Origin: Phytophthora hibernalis
Taxonomy: Eukaryota; Oomycota; Peronosporomycetes; Peronosporales; Peronosporaceae
Direction of reading: 5' to 3'
Length of the DNA: 64,000 nt
Assembly: GCA_012656075.1 (NCBI GenBank)
Contig: JAAKBF010000007.1
Span: forward strand, 1,674,001 to 1,738,000
This document shows, piece by piece, positions 21,761-33,910 of the stretch. The notes under the pieces are model-generated. The model was not told the origin of the DNA. It did no database searches and saw only the letters and a list, made by a program, of their open reading frames with translations. The first letter of the stretch is position 1, and each line of letters starts with the position of its first letter. Both the position numbers and the translations under genes were made by a program.

Positions 21761-24117
21761 CATCGGATTCATTCCGCCAAAACCACCTTGGTTCATCATG
21801 CCGCCCATTCCAGGCTGCTGCATCATCATGCCTGGCTGTTGCATGCCCATACCCCCATCATGGGGCGGGCTTGCATGCTGCCCATCTGCATTTGTCCGTA
21901 CGCCATGCCTCCGGGCTGTTGCATGCCTCCTGGGCCATGCCGCCACCGTAGTTCATTCCACCCATGCCCATAGGGTTCATGCCACCAGAAACACCCATCG
22001 CGGGCTTGTTGGGCATGCCAGCAAGAGTATCCAGGCCACTGAAACTGTTGCGTCCTGCATTGACTGCTGCGGCGGCGGCGGCTGCTGTTGTTGCTGGCCA
22101 GGACGGCCTGCCTTACTTGCGTTGCTTCCAGTAGAAGTTGACAGGTTGTTGAGATCAAATAGCGACGAGCCGGCGCCCCACGCATCGTTGCTCTTCTTTC
22201 CTCCGGCTTCGGACCCGAGTTCGTTCGAGACTGGTTGGCACCAGGATTGGAAGATGTCCGACTTTGAGCGCCCTGCATGCCCATACCCTGCATACCGCCC
22301 TGCATACCACCCTGCATAGGCTGCTGCATACCTCCTTGCATTCCGCCGAACTGGCCAAACTGCTGTTGCTGGTTAAAAGCAGGGGCCGGGGAGCAGCGGC
22401 ATTACCTTGCTGGCTGAAGGCGTTGAAGCCTTGCTGAGCTGGCGCAGCGGAGAATGCACCGAACTGTTGAGCGTTGCCTTGGACAGGTGCAGCTCCGAAC
22501 GCATCAAACGAAGCTTGCTGTTGCTGCGGTTGCCCCGTACCGAAAGCATTAAACGTCTGCTGAGGTGGAGCCGCAGCGTTTCCAAAAGCAGCGAATGCTG
22601 TTTGAGGTGCAGTCGCAGGTGCAGAGGGTGCTGGTGCGAAAGGGTCGAATGTATTCGCTGCAGGAGCTATAGCAAGGAATTGTAAACCGTATCAGGGTCA
22701 GGCCAGCATCATCAATACAAAGCAAAGCAAGAGCAATCCATACCTGCCGCGGGGCAGCACTGAAGAAGGCACTGTCGAGGAGGGACGGCTGTGCAGAAGG
22801 TGCCTTCGCAGCTGGCTTGGCCTCGGTTTCCTGTAAATACAAAGTCGACCCAGCAGTTTAGATTTAGTATCTTCAACCCTAATTTACACAAAATGCACTC
22901 GCAGGTACCTCTTTCTTCTTCGCCGCAGCCTTACGCTTCGACGATGCCGTTCGTCGCTTGGAGCGCACTTCCTCCTCCGATTCAGATTCTTCACTTCCGT
23001 CATCTGTTAACACACAAATTCAGGAAATCCCATGTTAATGGTAAGCTCATTCGACAAGGTCATTTTGGTGACTACTCACCCCGGTCGTCATCAGCGTAGC
23101 GGCTCGAGTAGCCCTTCTCCTTCTCCTGATAGCCCTTCGAGTCATTGTCGCCGTATCCTCTGCTACCACCGCCACTGTAGCCGCCGCCACCTCCTCCGCT
23201 GTAGCTCGTGCTGCCACCACCACTGTAGCTGCTACCACCACCGCCACTGTAGCTGTTGCTAGCACCGCCACCACTGTAGCTGTTGCTACCACCAGCACCA
23301 CCACCGCTGTAGCCACCGCCTCCACTGTAGCCGCCACCGCCTCCTCCGCTGTAGCTGTTACCGCCGCCGCCGCTATAGCCACCGCCCATTCCGCCACCAA
23401 CACCGCTTCCAATGCCCACATACTTGTTGCGGAGACGGCCGGCCTTCTCACGCTCCGTGCGGATCATTTCATTGTCGTTCAGCATATCCACCAACTGCTT
23501 GGCTTTGTCCCGGACTGCAATAAACCATTAAAAAGGTCAGCAACTCGAGCTCTTGCAGCTTAAACCCTCCAGATTCCCACCTCCATTGCCCCTGTCCACA
23601 GCTCCATCATGGTACGAGAAGCCCGAGAGGTGGCGCAGCTTGAACATGTGGTCGCGTGCGTTCTCGATCACGCGTTCCGTGCCGTTCTTGATCAGATGCT
23701 CCAGCAGACTCAGCGCCTTGTACACGGCGCGCCACTGGCGACCCTCGGCGTCCAGCGCCTCCCAGATCTTGCGCATGACGACGCCGTACGCCTCACTACA
23801 GTTGAAGAGCAGCAACATAACATGAATAAACCAGTATAGTAGCAGCTTCTAGCCATCTAGACGCACTAGTCGTAGGTGAGCTGCGAGATCTCGTTGAGCA
23901 GCGTGCTGGACGCGCCCCAGTTCTTGTTGGACAGCGCCTCCTCCATCTTGCGCTCCACGTCGGTGCCCATCTTGGCCTTCACGGCGCTCTTCCTACAGAT
24001 AGAGAGCAGATAGAGAGCACAACGTTAGAACTGTGTCAATAGCCTGTAGGAAGGGGGATAGGGGGCGTACGCTTCGTCCATGACATTCTTGAGCTTGTCG
24101 ATCGCTAAGCGGTCCAT
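21680..24117 (-). CDS. Epsin-like ENTH-domain endocytic adaptor
   Basis: The ENTH domain is built from exons 24071-24117, 23867-23992, 23581-23795 and the start of 23079-23514. Introns are GT-AG (66-78 bp). Signature text includes KNWGASSTLLNEISQLTY, RQWRAVYKALSLLEHLIKNG and NARDHMFKLRHL. It binds phosphoinositides and shapes clathrin-coated membrane in this family. After ENTH comes a Gly-rich run of about 15 imperfect YSGGGG units (23160-23400), an acidic-basic linker, a DPF motif (FDPFA, an AP-2-ear ligand), repeated F-x-AFG units, and Met/Gly/Gln-rich repeats ending in a CAG-encoded polyglutamine run (21710-21765) and FGSFGNFS. The last exon (from about 22670 down) is broken by several small frameshifts, so its exact protein is unsettled. 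Confidence 0.85.
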
Positions 24118-24349
24118 GGTGAAGCGGTCTCTGGGCGGGAGCTCTTCGCTTCGAGCAAGTGTCCCCACGTGTGTCTTCCGAAATGATTTCGCGCAAGCGA
24201 GGGGCGTCGAATACCTTGGCGTTTGTATGCAGTATCTTTTTCGATTGTTAGCGGTATTTTACGCAGATAAATGACCATTTGCAATGCATGGCCGTAATAT
24301 TTCGGCTTGCTCGGACTACTGATAAGTTATAGGTTAGTCCTCTGCAGTG

Positions 24350-25822
24350 AACTTTTCCCACTGTTTAGTGTGCAGCCCCGTCGGAGCAGTCTTCCACACG
24401 ACGAAGCTGTCTAGAATAGCCTGGTTTGCACTGCTCACGAACTTCCACGATAGCATCGATCGGTTTGCCTCCAGTGTTGATACCGTATTCCATAATCAAC
24501 GTGGTTTGAGACTACATTCCAAGTCATGCTGCTTTGTTTCGTGTCCTTCCACGCCCCCACCAACGCCGCTCAAGATGTAAACGAGTGCTTGGGGAATATT
24601 AAACGTCTTGCGGTCACTTGATACTCCGTCCAACACTGGCTGATTGTTACGAATGGGTGTATGGCGCTGGTAGAAGTGCTCATGAGCAGTGAGCACTATA
24701 TCGACCTTGTATTTCAGGAAAAGCGCTTCAAATGCAGCCTGTGTTCCACTGGAGCTCCGTTCTTGACATTTGACAAGTCGTAAAAATTGACGGCGCATGC
24801 CGACAATGATCCAGGGAACATATGGCACGGTTCGCCGCCGCCTTCTTCAGATCTGCCTCGACCCAACCCAACTGATTCCCGAAATTCCCGTTGTGACTGA
24901 AGGCTGTATGTTTGTTTTTGGCGCGCGTTGGGGTAGTCCGTCACAGCCCAGATCGACGTGAAGTGAATTGGGCCGTGTTCAAACGAGTACCATATGTTGA
25001 GGGTCCTTGGACAGCATCTTGAAACGAGCGTTGTAACTTTGGTAGGCGAAGTTTGGCAAGCAGGAGAATGACATTCCGCTTCGTGGTTGCCGACGAGAAC
25101 CATGTACGGAACCGAGCTCATGACAGGAGTCACTGAATTCATCCATTGGTTATATACCTTCTCGTAGAAAAACCGAGGGCGTGGCCGGGCATGAGCCAGG
25201 CATCGTCAGCGTAGCCAGCATCGCCAATGTGGTAGATCAAATCAACCTTGTCTGACGTCAACGTATTCACGTAAGCAAGTGTCGGCTTCGATTGATCTCC
25301 CGGGCCAAAGTCTCCATAGACCACCATCTTGAATGTGCTGTTGTCCGATGCCGCACGAGCACTCACAAAGGAGTACACAGCGCTCGTGTAAGCGGTGCTG
25401 CTCTTGCTTCCCACCTTGTAAAAGAACTTGGTGTGTTGAGTGAGACCAGACACCGTCGCGTGATGATGGAACATGCTGTACGTAATAACTGACTTGACTA
25501 ACAGGCGTGTTAACCAAATTAAGGGCGCTTGGTAAACTCCCGATCCAGATTGAACTCTCTTGCACCTACGCGTAAGTAGACCACGACACGGTCATTCCCG
25601 TGCCCGCTGTGGTACCCGCGTAGGCGAAGTGGAGTTGCTGTGGGGTGAATTCGGCGCCTTGCTTGACTTGACAGGGTTTGGCAGTGTTGTCAGTGGGCCC
25701 GCATAGCGAGGAAGGCAGGCAGGTTTGAGAATTCCAGGAGCAGGCGGTGTTTCCTGCAATGTCGTAGCTTCGATGCAGCTAGTGGTGAAGGCTGCGAGCC
25801 CCAATACGACTGCCTTTAGCAT
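24350..25822 (-). pseudogene. Decayed purple acid phosphatase
   Basis: It starts at 25822 with a signal-peptide-like MLKAVVLGLAAF segment. Fragments colinear with the intact phosphatase at 26873 follow in changing frames: MFHHHATVSGLTQHTKFFYK, GDFGPG, GDAGYADD, VGNHEAEC, WYSFEHGPIHFTS, LTAHEHFYQR and, at the 3' end, STLEANRSMLSWKF. At least six frame changes are needed, two of them close together around 25030. Part of the block after WIIVGM is rearranged so that the His-Arg-Pro motif is lost. The damage is denser than the single-base undercalls elsewhere, so I call it a pseudogene. It lies head to head with the intact copy across about 1 kb. Confidence 0.72.
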
Positions 25823-26872
25823 CGTTGGCGTTGACAAACTTGAAACTTGCGCTTGTCGCCTTAATAATCGTTGGTTTTGGATGTACCAAGCTTTCAACAC
25901 CGTGTTTGCCAATCAATCGGACAGCAACAACGATGATAAAAGCTTAATGGATCACTTATAATTACTTTTTGCGTGCGCAAATACTAAAATCAAATGCTTA
26001 CATGTACTATGGTGTTCGCAACGCAGGTGATTGTATACACACGAAAGCAACGCGATCTGTACAGGCGAGGTTTTGACGGAAAATCTGTCGGAAAAATGCT
26101 AAGCTTACGGGAATCGGTCCAGTGTTTACAAGGATATGGGCACAGTGGGGTAGTGCTGCACTACTTTTGCATGCCTACCTACTGTCGCTTGAGGCATCTT
26201 CATATACACCGATGTTAATTCCTACCTTGGTCGACTGTCGGGTACAATGTGCATACCTTCTCAATACTTTGATAATAGTGTGAATCGCTGTGACACAGTA
26301 ATTACCGACCTTGTGAAAACAGGTCAACGCAACGATGTGTTATCGATAACGCTGTGTACGTTGAGACGAGTTTAAGCAGCAGGGATCCACATTGGGATTG
26401 TACCTGTACGTTTATTCCTTTGGGCGTAAACGTATACCGGTACCCTAACTAACCGCGCTGTCGTTGATCGACTCGATCCATTTATGCCAGAAGCGTCGTA
26501 AAAGTTCTTTTAATGTTAATGAATTGAATAGTTGATCTACTACATGTAGTACTTGAGCGATACAATACGGCCAGCCCGTGATCACTTCAGTTGCCTAAGA
26601 GGATGACTCACCTCAGGTGAGTCAGCTAACGCGACATGTAGCAGATCTCATGCGAATCGTTGTTCAAAGCATTTACACTTTTGTCCGAGCTGCCAGACCG
26701 CCTTCTCTGCCAGTGAATCGGTGTTGCTCGCGGACTTGTCTGCAATGCAACCTAGCATACGGACAATATACGACAGAGCGATAAGTCCTTGACTCCGCAC
26801 CGCTGGTCAATCGTTTGCAGCGAGCTTATTATCTCACTTTATCATTTGAAGCTAACTAGGCGAAAACTCACG
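25823..26872. other. Divergent intergenic region between phosphatase copies
   Basis: About 1 kb with only short frames. It contains the TGACTCA palindrome at 26604-26624, 250 bp upstream of the intact phosphatase start. Confidence 0.5.
26604..26624. promoter_or_regulatory. Palindrome of two TGACTCA sites
   Basis: TGACTCACCT, one base, then AGGTGAGTCA: a perfect 21-bp palindrome. Each arm carries TGACTCA, the core recognised by AP-1/GCN4-type bZIP factors. Its position upstream of a phosphatase makes a regulatory role plausible but unproven. Confidence 0.5.
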
Positions 26873-28419
26873 ATGTTTAAAATGCTCGTTTCGGGGCTCA
26901 CAGCCCTCGCAGTCGCCACTACACATGCTTCTGTCGCTATCAACAACACCGACTGTTCCTGGGTTGAATCTACCTGCCAGCCATCCGCGCTTTGCGAATC
27001 GACCGATGATCTCACCCAACTATGTCAAGTCAAGGACAATGTGGACAACTACCCCCAGCAAATTCATTTTGCTTACGCTGGAGTGACTGCGGGTACGGCT
27101 ATGACTCTGTCCTGGGCCACCTACGCGGAGGTGGAAGACAGTTCCGTTTGGATTGAAGCTCCGAAGACAAATTGAAGCTGAGTAACACCCCGGTCACTCA
27201 GACCAGCTATTACCACGACGAGACGTACACGATGTTCCACCACCACGCAATGGTCTCCAGTCTGACGCCGTACACCAAGTACTTCTATAAGGTGGGGAGC
27301 AAGTTCAATGCCACGTACACAAGTGAGGTATATTCGTTCACGACAGCTCGTGCTGCCTCGGAAAACAGCACGTTCATCATGGTGATTTACGGCGACTTTG
27401 GCGCTGGCAACGAGTCGAAGGATACGCTGGCGCATATGAGAACTCTTAGTCCGGACGACGTGGACCTCATTTACCACATCGGAGATATTGGCTACGCGGA
27501 CGATGCGTGGCTTATGCCGGGTCAGCTCGATGGTTTCTTCTACGAGAAGGTGTACAATGACTGGATGAACTCGATGGCACCTGTCATGAGCTCAATCCCG
27601 TACATGGTTTTGGTTGGTAACCACGAGACGGAGTGTCACTCGCCTGCATGTGGGGCGTCGCCAGAGAAAATGAACATGCTGCGCAACTTCACCGCGTACA
27701 ATTCGCGTTTCAAGATGCCGTCTCAGGAGGTTGGTGGCACTCTCAATATGTGGTATTCGTTCGAACACGGCCCGATCCATTTCACGTCCCTCTCTACTGA
27801 GACGGACTACAACGGTGAGCCTAGCAACGAGTTCGCAGACCCTCCTCGTAATGGCAACTTCGGAGACCAGTTGACTTGGGTGGAGGCTGATTTGAAGAAG
27901 GCTGCGGCGAACCGTGCCAACGTGCCATGGATTATCGTTGGCATGCACCGTCCTCTCTATGATGTGTCGGGCTGCCCGAATGGTATCCCAGCAAACCAGA
28001 ACGCCTATATTCAAGCTGCGTTCGAGGACTTGTTCATCAAGTACGAGGTCGACGTCGTACTGACTGGTCATCAGCACTACTACGAGCGCCAGTTGCCTAT
28101 TCGCAACAGTACTGCTGTACTCGACGGTGTGTCAAGCGACTTCAAGACTTACGATAACCCTCAGGCCCCTGTTTATCTTGTGACAGGGGCTTGTGGAACA
28201 GTTGAGGGACTAGACCCCATTCCTGGCACTAACCACGCGACGTGGAATGCTGCTTCAAACTATATCGACTATGGCTTCTCGACCCTGGAGGCCAACCGAT
28301 CGATGCTGTCGTGGAAGTTCCTGAACAGTTCGAACCAAGAAATTCTGGACGACTTCGTGATGTGGAAGAGCACCCCAGCAGCTCAAGATTGCAACGGCGG
28401 TACCCAGAACTACTGCTAA
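26873..28419 (+). CDS. Secreted purple acid phosphatase
   Basis: Metallophosphoesterase of the plant-type purple acid phosphatase family, predicted to hydrolyse phosphate monoesters outside the cell. Residues 1-22 form a signal peptide (MFKMLVSGLTALAVATTHAS). A fibronectin-like N-terminal domain includes FAYAGVTAGTAMTLSWATY. All five metal-ligand blocks are present: YGDFGAG, HIGDIGYADD, VGNHETE, VGMHRPLY and TGHQHYYER. The end is DCNGGTQNYC. An N-terminal start at 26789 is possible but the signal peptide favours 26873. The frame shifts at about 27168, where AAGACAAATTG lacks one A. The frame on both sides is clean, so this is probably a base-call error. Confidence 0.88.
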
Positions 28420-28574
28420 GCTTAGGGTGGGAACTTTCCTTCTATATGCCTCTGGCTGTAGCATTCGAGGGTCACTCCATCACAACAATGTTGTGAGAGC
28501 TTTCGTTAAAGCAGGTTTTAAAGTAACTTTTTAGCCGTACCTGACGATTGTTTTATTTACAAAAACTTCTTTTC

Positions 28575-28915
28575 TCACAGTTCTGTCTTCACGCCGGCCA
28601 TGTAGTTCACCTCCGTTGCCTTGAGGTTGGGAGATTGCAGAGCCACAGGCACCGCTTCAATCACCGAAGGGGACTGCGAGGGTCCGTTCGTCGCCAATAA
28701 TTGTCCTGGTCCACGTGCCCTCCCAGCTCCACGTCGCGCTCGTGTCGTCGTAGCAAAGCCTCGCGCATCGCCCGGTGGTATCCTCTCCACGCCCAGTAGC
28801 CGTAGCCGACCACCATGAGCATCGCGAACACGATGAGGCAGTAGACGGCGATGAACACCCCACTTCCGCCCATGAATGTTGATGTAAAGCTTTCTTTGAT
28901 GGTCTTCAAGGTCAA
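28575..28915 (-). CDS. Small single-pass membrane protein
   Basis: About 113 residues. The N-terminus is short and polar. Residues ~18-42 form one hydrophobic helix (GGSGVFIAVYCLIVFAMLMV), followed by an aromatic/basic flank (YGYWAWRGYHRAMREALLRR) and a polar C-terminus ending MAGVKTEL. A one-base deficit at about 28690 separates the two halves. The family is not recognised. It is convergent with the phosphatase gene and divergent from the SANT-like gene. Confidence 0.55.
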
Positions 28916-29059
28916 GAAAACGTTGCGTGACTAGGTACGAAATTAGGTTATATCACTTGTCAAAATACCAAATTGATTGACAAAAATCGACAACTTCAAC
29001 ATCGTTTGTGGAAAATGAAAAATATGTGACAGTTGGGATTTGGTGAGACCTCAGTAAGA

Positions 29060-29910
29060 ATGGCTTGGTCGGAGGAAGAGCTACTGTGGCTGGCGCAGGC
29101 CTGGCAGGAATGCCTCGAGGCAAAGGGGAAGGGCGGCAAGAAGAAGAAGAAGATGACTGCAACTCAGTTCAACAGACGCGTGTTCGAGCGCTTCGAGGAG
29201 CTCTCGGAGGTTCCAACCAGCACAAACTGGCTGCAGTTGTGCTTCGGAAAAATGTTCTGCAGAGCTCCTACGTGTACATCCGCTCCTTCCGGGGCGAACC
29301 GGACATCAATGGAGGCGTGGAGTGGTTTACTCTGCCCACGACTGACCAGCGAGCGCTGATGAAGACGGCGGGTGGGCAACACGTGCAGCCCATGTCGGAA
29401 AGTGTGTTTCTGGCAGTTGACGCCTTTCTGGGAAAGGAAGTGGCTGCTCCAGAAGAGAATGGGAGTAAGAGTGAGAGCTCCCAGGCGACGGAAACCGAAG
29501 GCAACAGCAGCGACGGAGACAAGTACGAGAAGGTCGTGCACCAGAAGAAAAAGGTTGCGGTTAAGAAGACGAAGAAGGCGAAAAAGCCTCGCAACGCTAC
29601 CAGATCCAGTGGTGGAAAACAAGACCATTCGACGCTGGAAGATGAGAGTGGCGAGGTTCTCAGCCCAAAGGAAGAAGAGCCTGTGAAGCTGAAGCGGCGA
29701 CGCAAGACAGCTCCGTCTTCGGATCTCAATGTGAACGTGATCCTGGAACGGCAGAGTGATGTGCTGGCAGAGTTCCTGGATAAGCGCGCTGGGGAGCGCG
29801 CTCAAGAACACGAAAGGAGCCAGCAAGAACGCGATGCGGATCAGAAGTTCTGGGCAGCGGAGACTGCAAAGGATCGCGCTCTCCTACGCGAGCTCTTTAT
29901 GAAGGAGTAG
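29060..29910 (+). CDS. SANT/Myb-like DNA-binding protein
   Basis: The N-terminus (MAWSEEELLWLAQAWQECLE) is typical of a Myb/SANT-like (trihelix-type) domain. The domain continues through FNRRVFERFEEL and, after one missing A near 29252, into SSYVYIRSF and a Gly-Val-Glu-Trp-Phe segment. The centre is Lys-rich with a likely nuclear signal (KKVAVKKTKKAKKP), and a second basic cluster (KLKRRRKT) is at about 29690. The last ~80 residues are a charged helix with FWAAETAKDRALLRELF, probably for oligomerisation. It is likely a nuclear regulator, but no target can be read. Confidence 0.65.
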
Positions 29911-30015
29911 CTCGCAGCCTCCAGCATTATCAGTCGGCAGTATTTGTGATTTTCAAGTAGTGGGCAGTCCGATTCGTTCAGTTTGGCATCTAACAAGTCT
30001 AACCCCTTGCTCAAC

Positions 30016-33000
30016 CTAAAGCTCATAGTAGCAGCGATCGCAAACGCGAACTGGCACATTCACACCGAATTCCGGGATGGACTTGAACTTCTCGGAGCAA
30101 CCTTCGCATACGAGAGCGCCGCAGCGACGGCAATTGTGCTGGTCACGGTTCTGCTGTGCCTCGCTGGAGGACGTCGAGTTCCATGTGAACGGCGAATCGC
30201 AGCACATGCAACGCGTCTTAGTGCTGAACGGTACCCATTCTGGAAGTGAAGGTTTGGCACGGCGTGTGTCACGCACGATGCGCAGTGCACTTAAATAGTT
30301 GCGGCCCAGGTGATCACTTAACATGTTTTGCTGCACCGGAATATGCGATAGCTCATCGCACTGGCGGTCGACGTGCACAGCTTCATAGGTGCCCTTGTAG
30401 AAGAAGATATGCGTCACCTTGCCAGGAATATAGAGCTCCTTCGGATCCTCCACCAATGTCGTCTCTAGTTCCGCGACGACCTTGTCTTCTTCTTGAGCCG
30501 TCTCGGCTGAAGGCTCTAGAGACTTGTCTTCACCTCCAACCTTATCGAGTTGGTCAATGAGATTCGTCCGCGTAAGCGTCCAGGACGAAACGCCTTCATC
30601 CTTGTCAGTCTCCTTTGCCTTCTTCTCTGCCAAAGTAGGTTTGTTTTGCGGGGAGTTTGTTTTCTCTTGCGCAGTCAATTTATCTCGATTAGCAAGTTTG
30701 CCCTTCTTCTGATCTGCCGCCTCCTTGGCCCACTCGCGCTTTCTCGGAGCCCAAAGTGTCTTTGCTCGATCTTTGAAGGCTTCCAAATCTTCGGAAGCCG
30801 TATCACGCCAACATCCTTTGAAGTTCTTCAGTTCACCAACCAGCTTGAGAACATTGGATGCCTTAGCACGAGGCACAATGTCATCTCGGAGCACGATCGA
30901 GTGGACGAAGTCGTTGCAGGATTCGGCCACACTCAGATTCACGCAAGCAGGGATAGCATAAGCAAAGCACTCAAGATCTTCAAACTCCTTTTGAAGCATG
31001 ACCGACAGTAATGCAGCGCAGCCGGCTCCCAGTGAGTGACCTGCAAACACAATGTGATAGCCTTCATTGTGCAAAACGCGGAGGGATTTCACGATTCGAT
31101 CCTTGATCCACATCACCGCTTTCAGCATTCCATTGTGCGCGAAGGCATCCACAAATCCACCTGTTGCTTCACTTTGAGGTGCACCAGCTGAAGAAAGCCC
31201 GATTTCCTCGGGGTAAGCTTGGATATCGGTGAGCGCATCTTGGACAGATTTCGAGCCTCGAATCAGGACAAGCGCCGTTTTGTTTTCCTTATTCCCCAGC
31301 AGCGCGAAGGATGGGTGTCGGACGTCTTGATCTTGGACGTGTGCATAGATCAGAGAAAATCCTTGCAACCTGCTAATCCGCTGAATATCCAACACATCAA
31401 GCTCGTAAATACCATGCAGCGCCAACGGAGCATACTTCAGCACCTTCGTCAGAAATTCGTCCGACACTGGTTCACATCCGTTGTGGTGTTCCTTCTCCCC
31501 CTCTGGCTCTGCACCACGGTCACCACGGTTCATAGCCATGAAGTAGTAAGTGCCAATGGCAGCGTCTTGAAAACCCAGATCATCTAGGTCACCTAGCAGT
31601 CCCTTCAACGTCGAGAAGGATTGCATAAACTCGTTACGCAGGATAAAACCGAGCAGGCCAGCCCTACCATACCTGCGCAAGAAATCGGCGCTTACGACAG
31701 CCATCTTAGCCGCTGCACCAATTGGCGCGGACTTGGCAGCGACGAGTGTGCCACCAGCAGCACGCATGATTTTGTCAACCGCTGTATCTGTCGCCGTGTT
31801 AAAGTACAAGATCAGGTTGTCTCCCATGTAGTCTTTAACGCGCTCGATACGCCATTGCACGAGCTGCTGGTCTATCTTTTCCATCAAAATGTAATGACAA
31901 TTCTTACACATCTTGGAGGGAGTTGTGTGGCCATACGCACGGATGATCGCGGTTTCCGGTAAATGATCTCGGCAAAATGATTCACAGCAGTAGCCGCATT
32001 GGTAGCGGAACTTTGTCATGCCAAACTCGACGTCGCATTCCTTGCAGTTCTTTGAATCGGTAAGTTCTGGGGGAGAAAGATACTTCGGAATACTACCTTC
32101 GCAGCACGCCACGAGCGATCGCTCGACTGGAGACAAATCTGGAAACCGCTTAGAGAGCATGGACAGAACCTCCGAGTCAGAGTCATTCTCATCGTCAGAG
32201 CTCTTGGTGCTGTGCTTTCGACCTTTATAGGCTGACGGAATTAGCGGCTCAGATGAAATAGCAGCCGCCGTTGCTGCTTGTGCCAGTTCCAGTCCAAACA
32301 GCGACGCCTCCTTAATGGATTGAACGGTACCATACACTGCCTGTTTCGACGACGATCCTGCCAAGTTAATCGCAGACGACGGTAACGATAATGCCGCCGA
32401 AGAGATCCTGCCAAAGAACCCCGAGGACCTCGCTGGCTCATTCTTTTTACTTTCCGACGCAGCCGACGGGAACAACACGTTGTCCTCCTTTGCCTCGTCT
32501 TTAGGCGGCGGGAAAAGCATGTTCGCCTCCCTGTCTTCAGTCTCAACGTCCACCTTCTTATCAGAAACTGCACTTTCAGTAGTTTCTTCTCCTTCACCAG
32601 TTTTTTTACTCGATGGGAAGAGCGTCTGCCAGTCAGGACTGCTGTCCCCCGTTTCGGAAGCTTTTTCACCATTAGAAGTGGGTTTTTAGCCTCCAAAGCC
32701 GAATTTTCTGCCTCTTGTTGCTCTTCGGCCTTATGACCCATCCACACTCGAGTGCGGACGACAGTGGAACGCGTCATGGGGCCTAGAGTGTCCTGGAACT
32801 TCTCCCCGTAGAGCCAGCCTTCCTCGTCGTAGTCTTCGCCCTTGTAAACCTGCCACACGAACTCCTTCTGCTCGTCTGTACTGGGACACGCCTCCTGTTG
32901 AGCTGTGCACCACGCGGGAGGGTCTTCTGCATACAGACGCGCTGTCCAGCCCTAAATAGTGGGAAATATTATGAAGAGGTGGGTTAATGAGATGAAACTT

Positions 33001-33113
33001 GAATTTCTCTGCTTGTAGCGCAGGTAGAGAGACGACCATTGCGGTGATGTGTAGAGGAGAGAGATACGCACCATGATGGGGTACCACCGCTGATTCTCGA
33101 TCACCTCCGGCAT
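30016..33113 (-). CDS. DysF-domain, FYVE and class 3 lipase multidomain protein
   Basis: The N-terminus (ENQRWYPIMGW, then DEEGWLYGEKFQ, then RTRVWMGHK) matches a dysferlin/peroxin (DysF N and C) module, split by the intron 32952-33071. A one-base deficit near 32690 follows. A FYVE-like zinc finger is at about 32040-31900 (CKECDVEFG, QCGYCCESFCRDHL, CKNC). The lipase class 3 domain has nucleophile elbow VFAGHSLGAGCA at about 31050. The C-terminal FYVE-type finger at 30016-30220 has CMCCDSPF, NCRRCGALVCEGCS and VCDRC. The predicted role is a phosphoinositide-recruited acyl-glycerol lipase on endosomal or peroxisomal membranes. The start codon (33113) could be preceded by an unseen exon. Confidence 0.8.
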
Positions 33114-33505
33114 GAGCACACGCGGCGCTGGAAACTGCTTTCTCTTTTACGACTTCTTTGAAGATAATGAGACAATACCAAAAGTAGTTTACTGGTCTGA
33201 TTTGGAGAAGTAAACTACGCTTTTTTAAATACGGGAAAGCGACGAATTTCGTCGACAAAATTACGCTCAAAAATTTATTTTTATTTTCGGGAACGCTCCT
33301 CAAGTTTTACGAGTTATGAGCTACGGAATGGCTAGCTAACGCAGCGAATTTCGCGTGTGTATAAAAACTCAAAAGGCGTTAGTGATACTTTTGTTAAAAT
33401 TGGTCTCATGTCTGCGTACGTACATGTAGCGATCAGCTTTTGTTTACATGTTAGGAAAATGTACCACCTTTCTACTACGGCACATGTACCGTATTACAGT
33501 ATACG

Positions 33506-33555
33506 GTCACAAGTTGCTGCGCAGAGTTGTTGACCTCTGCGCAGCAACTTGTGAC
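33506..33555. repeat. Perfect 21-bp inverted repeat (hairpin)
   Basis: The arms at 33506-33526 (GTCACAAGTTGCTGCGCAGAG) and 33535-33555 pair perfectly around an 8-base loop. Confidence 0.9.
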
Positions 33556-33910
33556 ACCAGTCATTTTGATCATTTGATTGTGTACAGGCGAACACATAGG
33601 ACTTTGTACACAAATTATGAAGCCCAAACAGCAATCAGATGGGCACGCGTACTCGACCAACCATAACCTTGTTTGATGCATAGACTCCGTGGCGGTGTCT
33701 TTCGAGATGAGTTGATCCATCTCAATGAGATTCTCATGTACGGTACCGGTACTGTACCGTATCTGGTGAGCATGATAAACATTTTTTTCGTCGACAAAAC
33801 GCCCAATCGATCCCATTTGCGTGGCCAGAAACCACATTGACTTGCCAACCTGGCCAAAACTGAGTGGTCGATCCAACTTGCAATCCCGCGTGGTCAGTGG
33901 TGTGTCGTGA

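Noticed and set aside
21690..22319. Plus-strand frame with a polycysteine run
   Set aside because: Antisense of the polyglutamine/Met-Gly-rich end of epsin; the Cys run is the complement of CAG repeats.
29164..29826. 220-codon minus-strand frame
   Set aside because: Antisense shadow of the SANT-like gene; hydrophobic text arises from complementing Lys/Glu codons.
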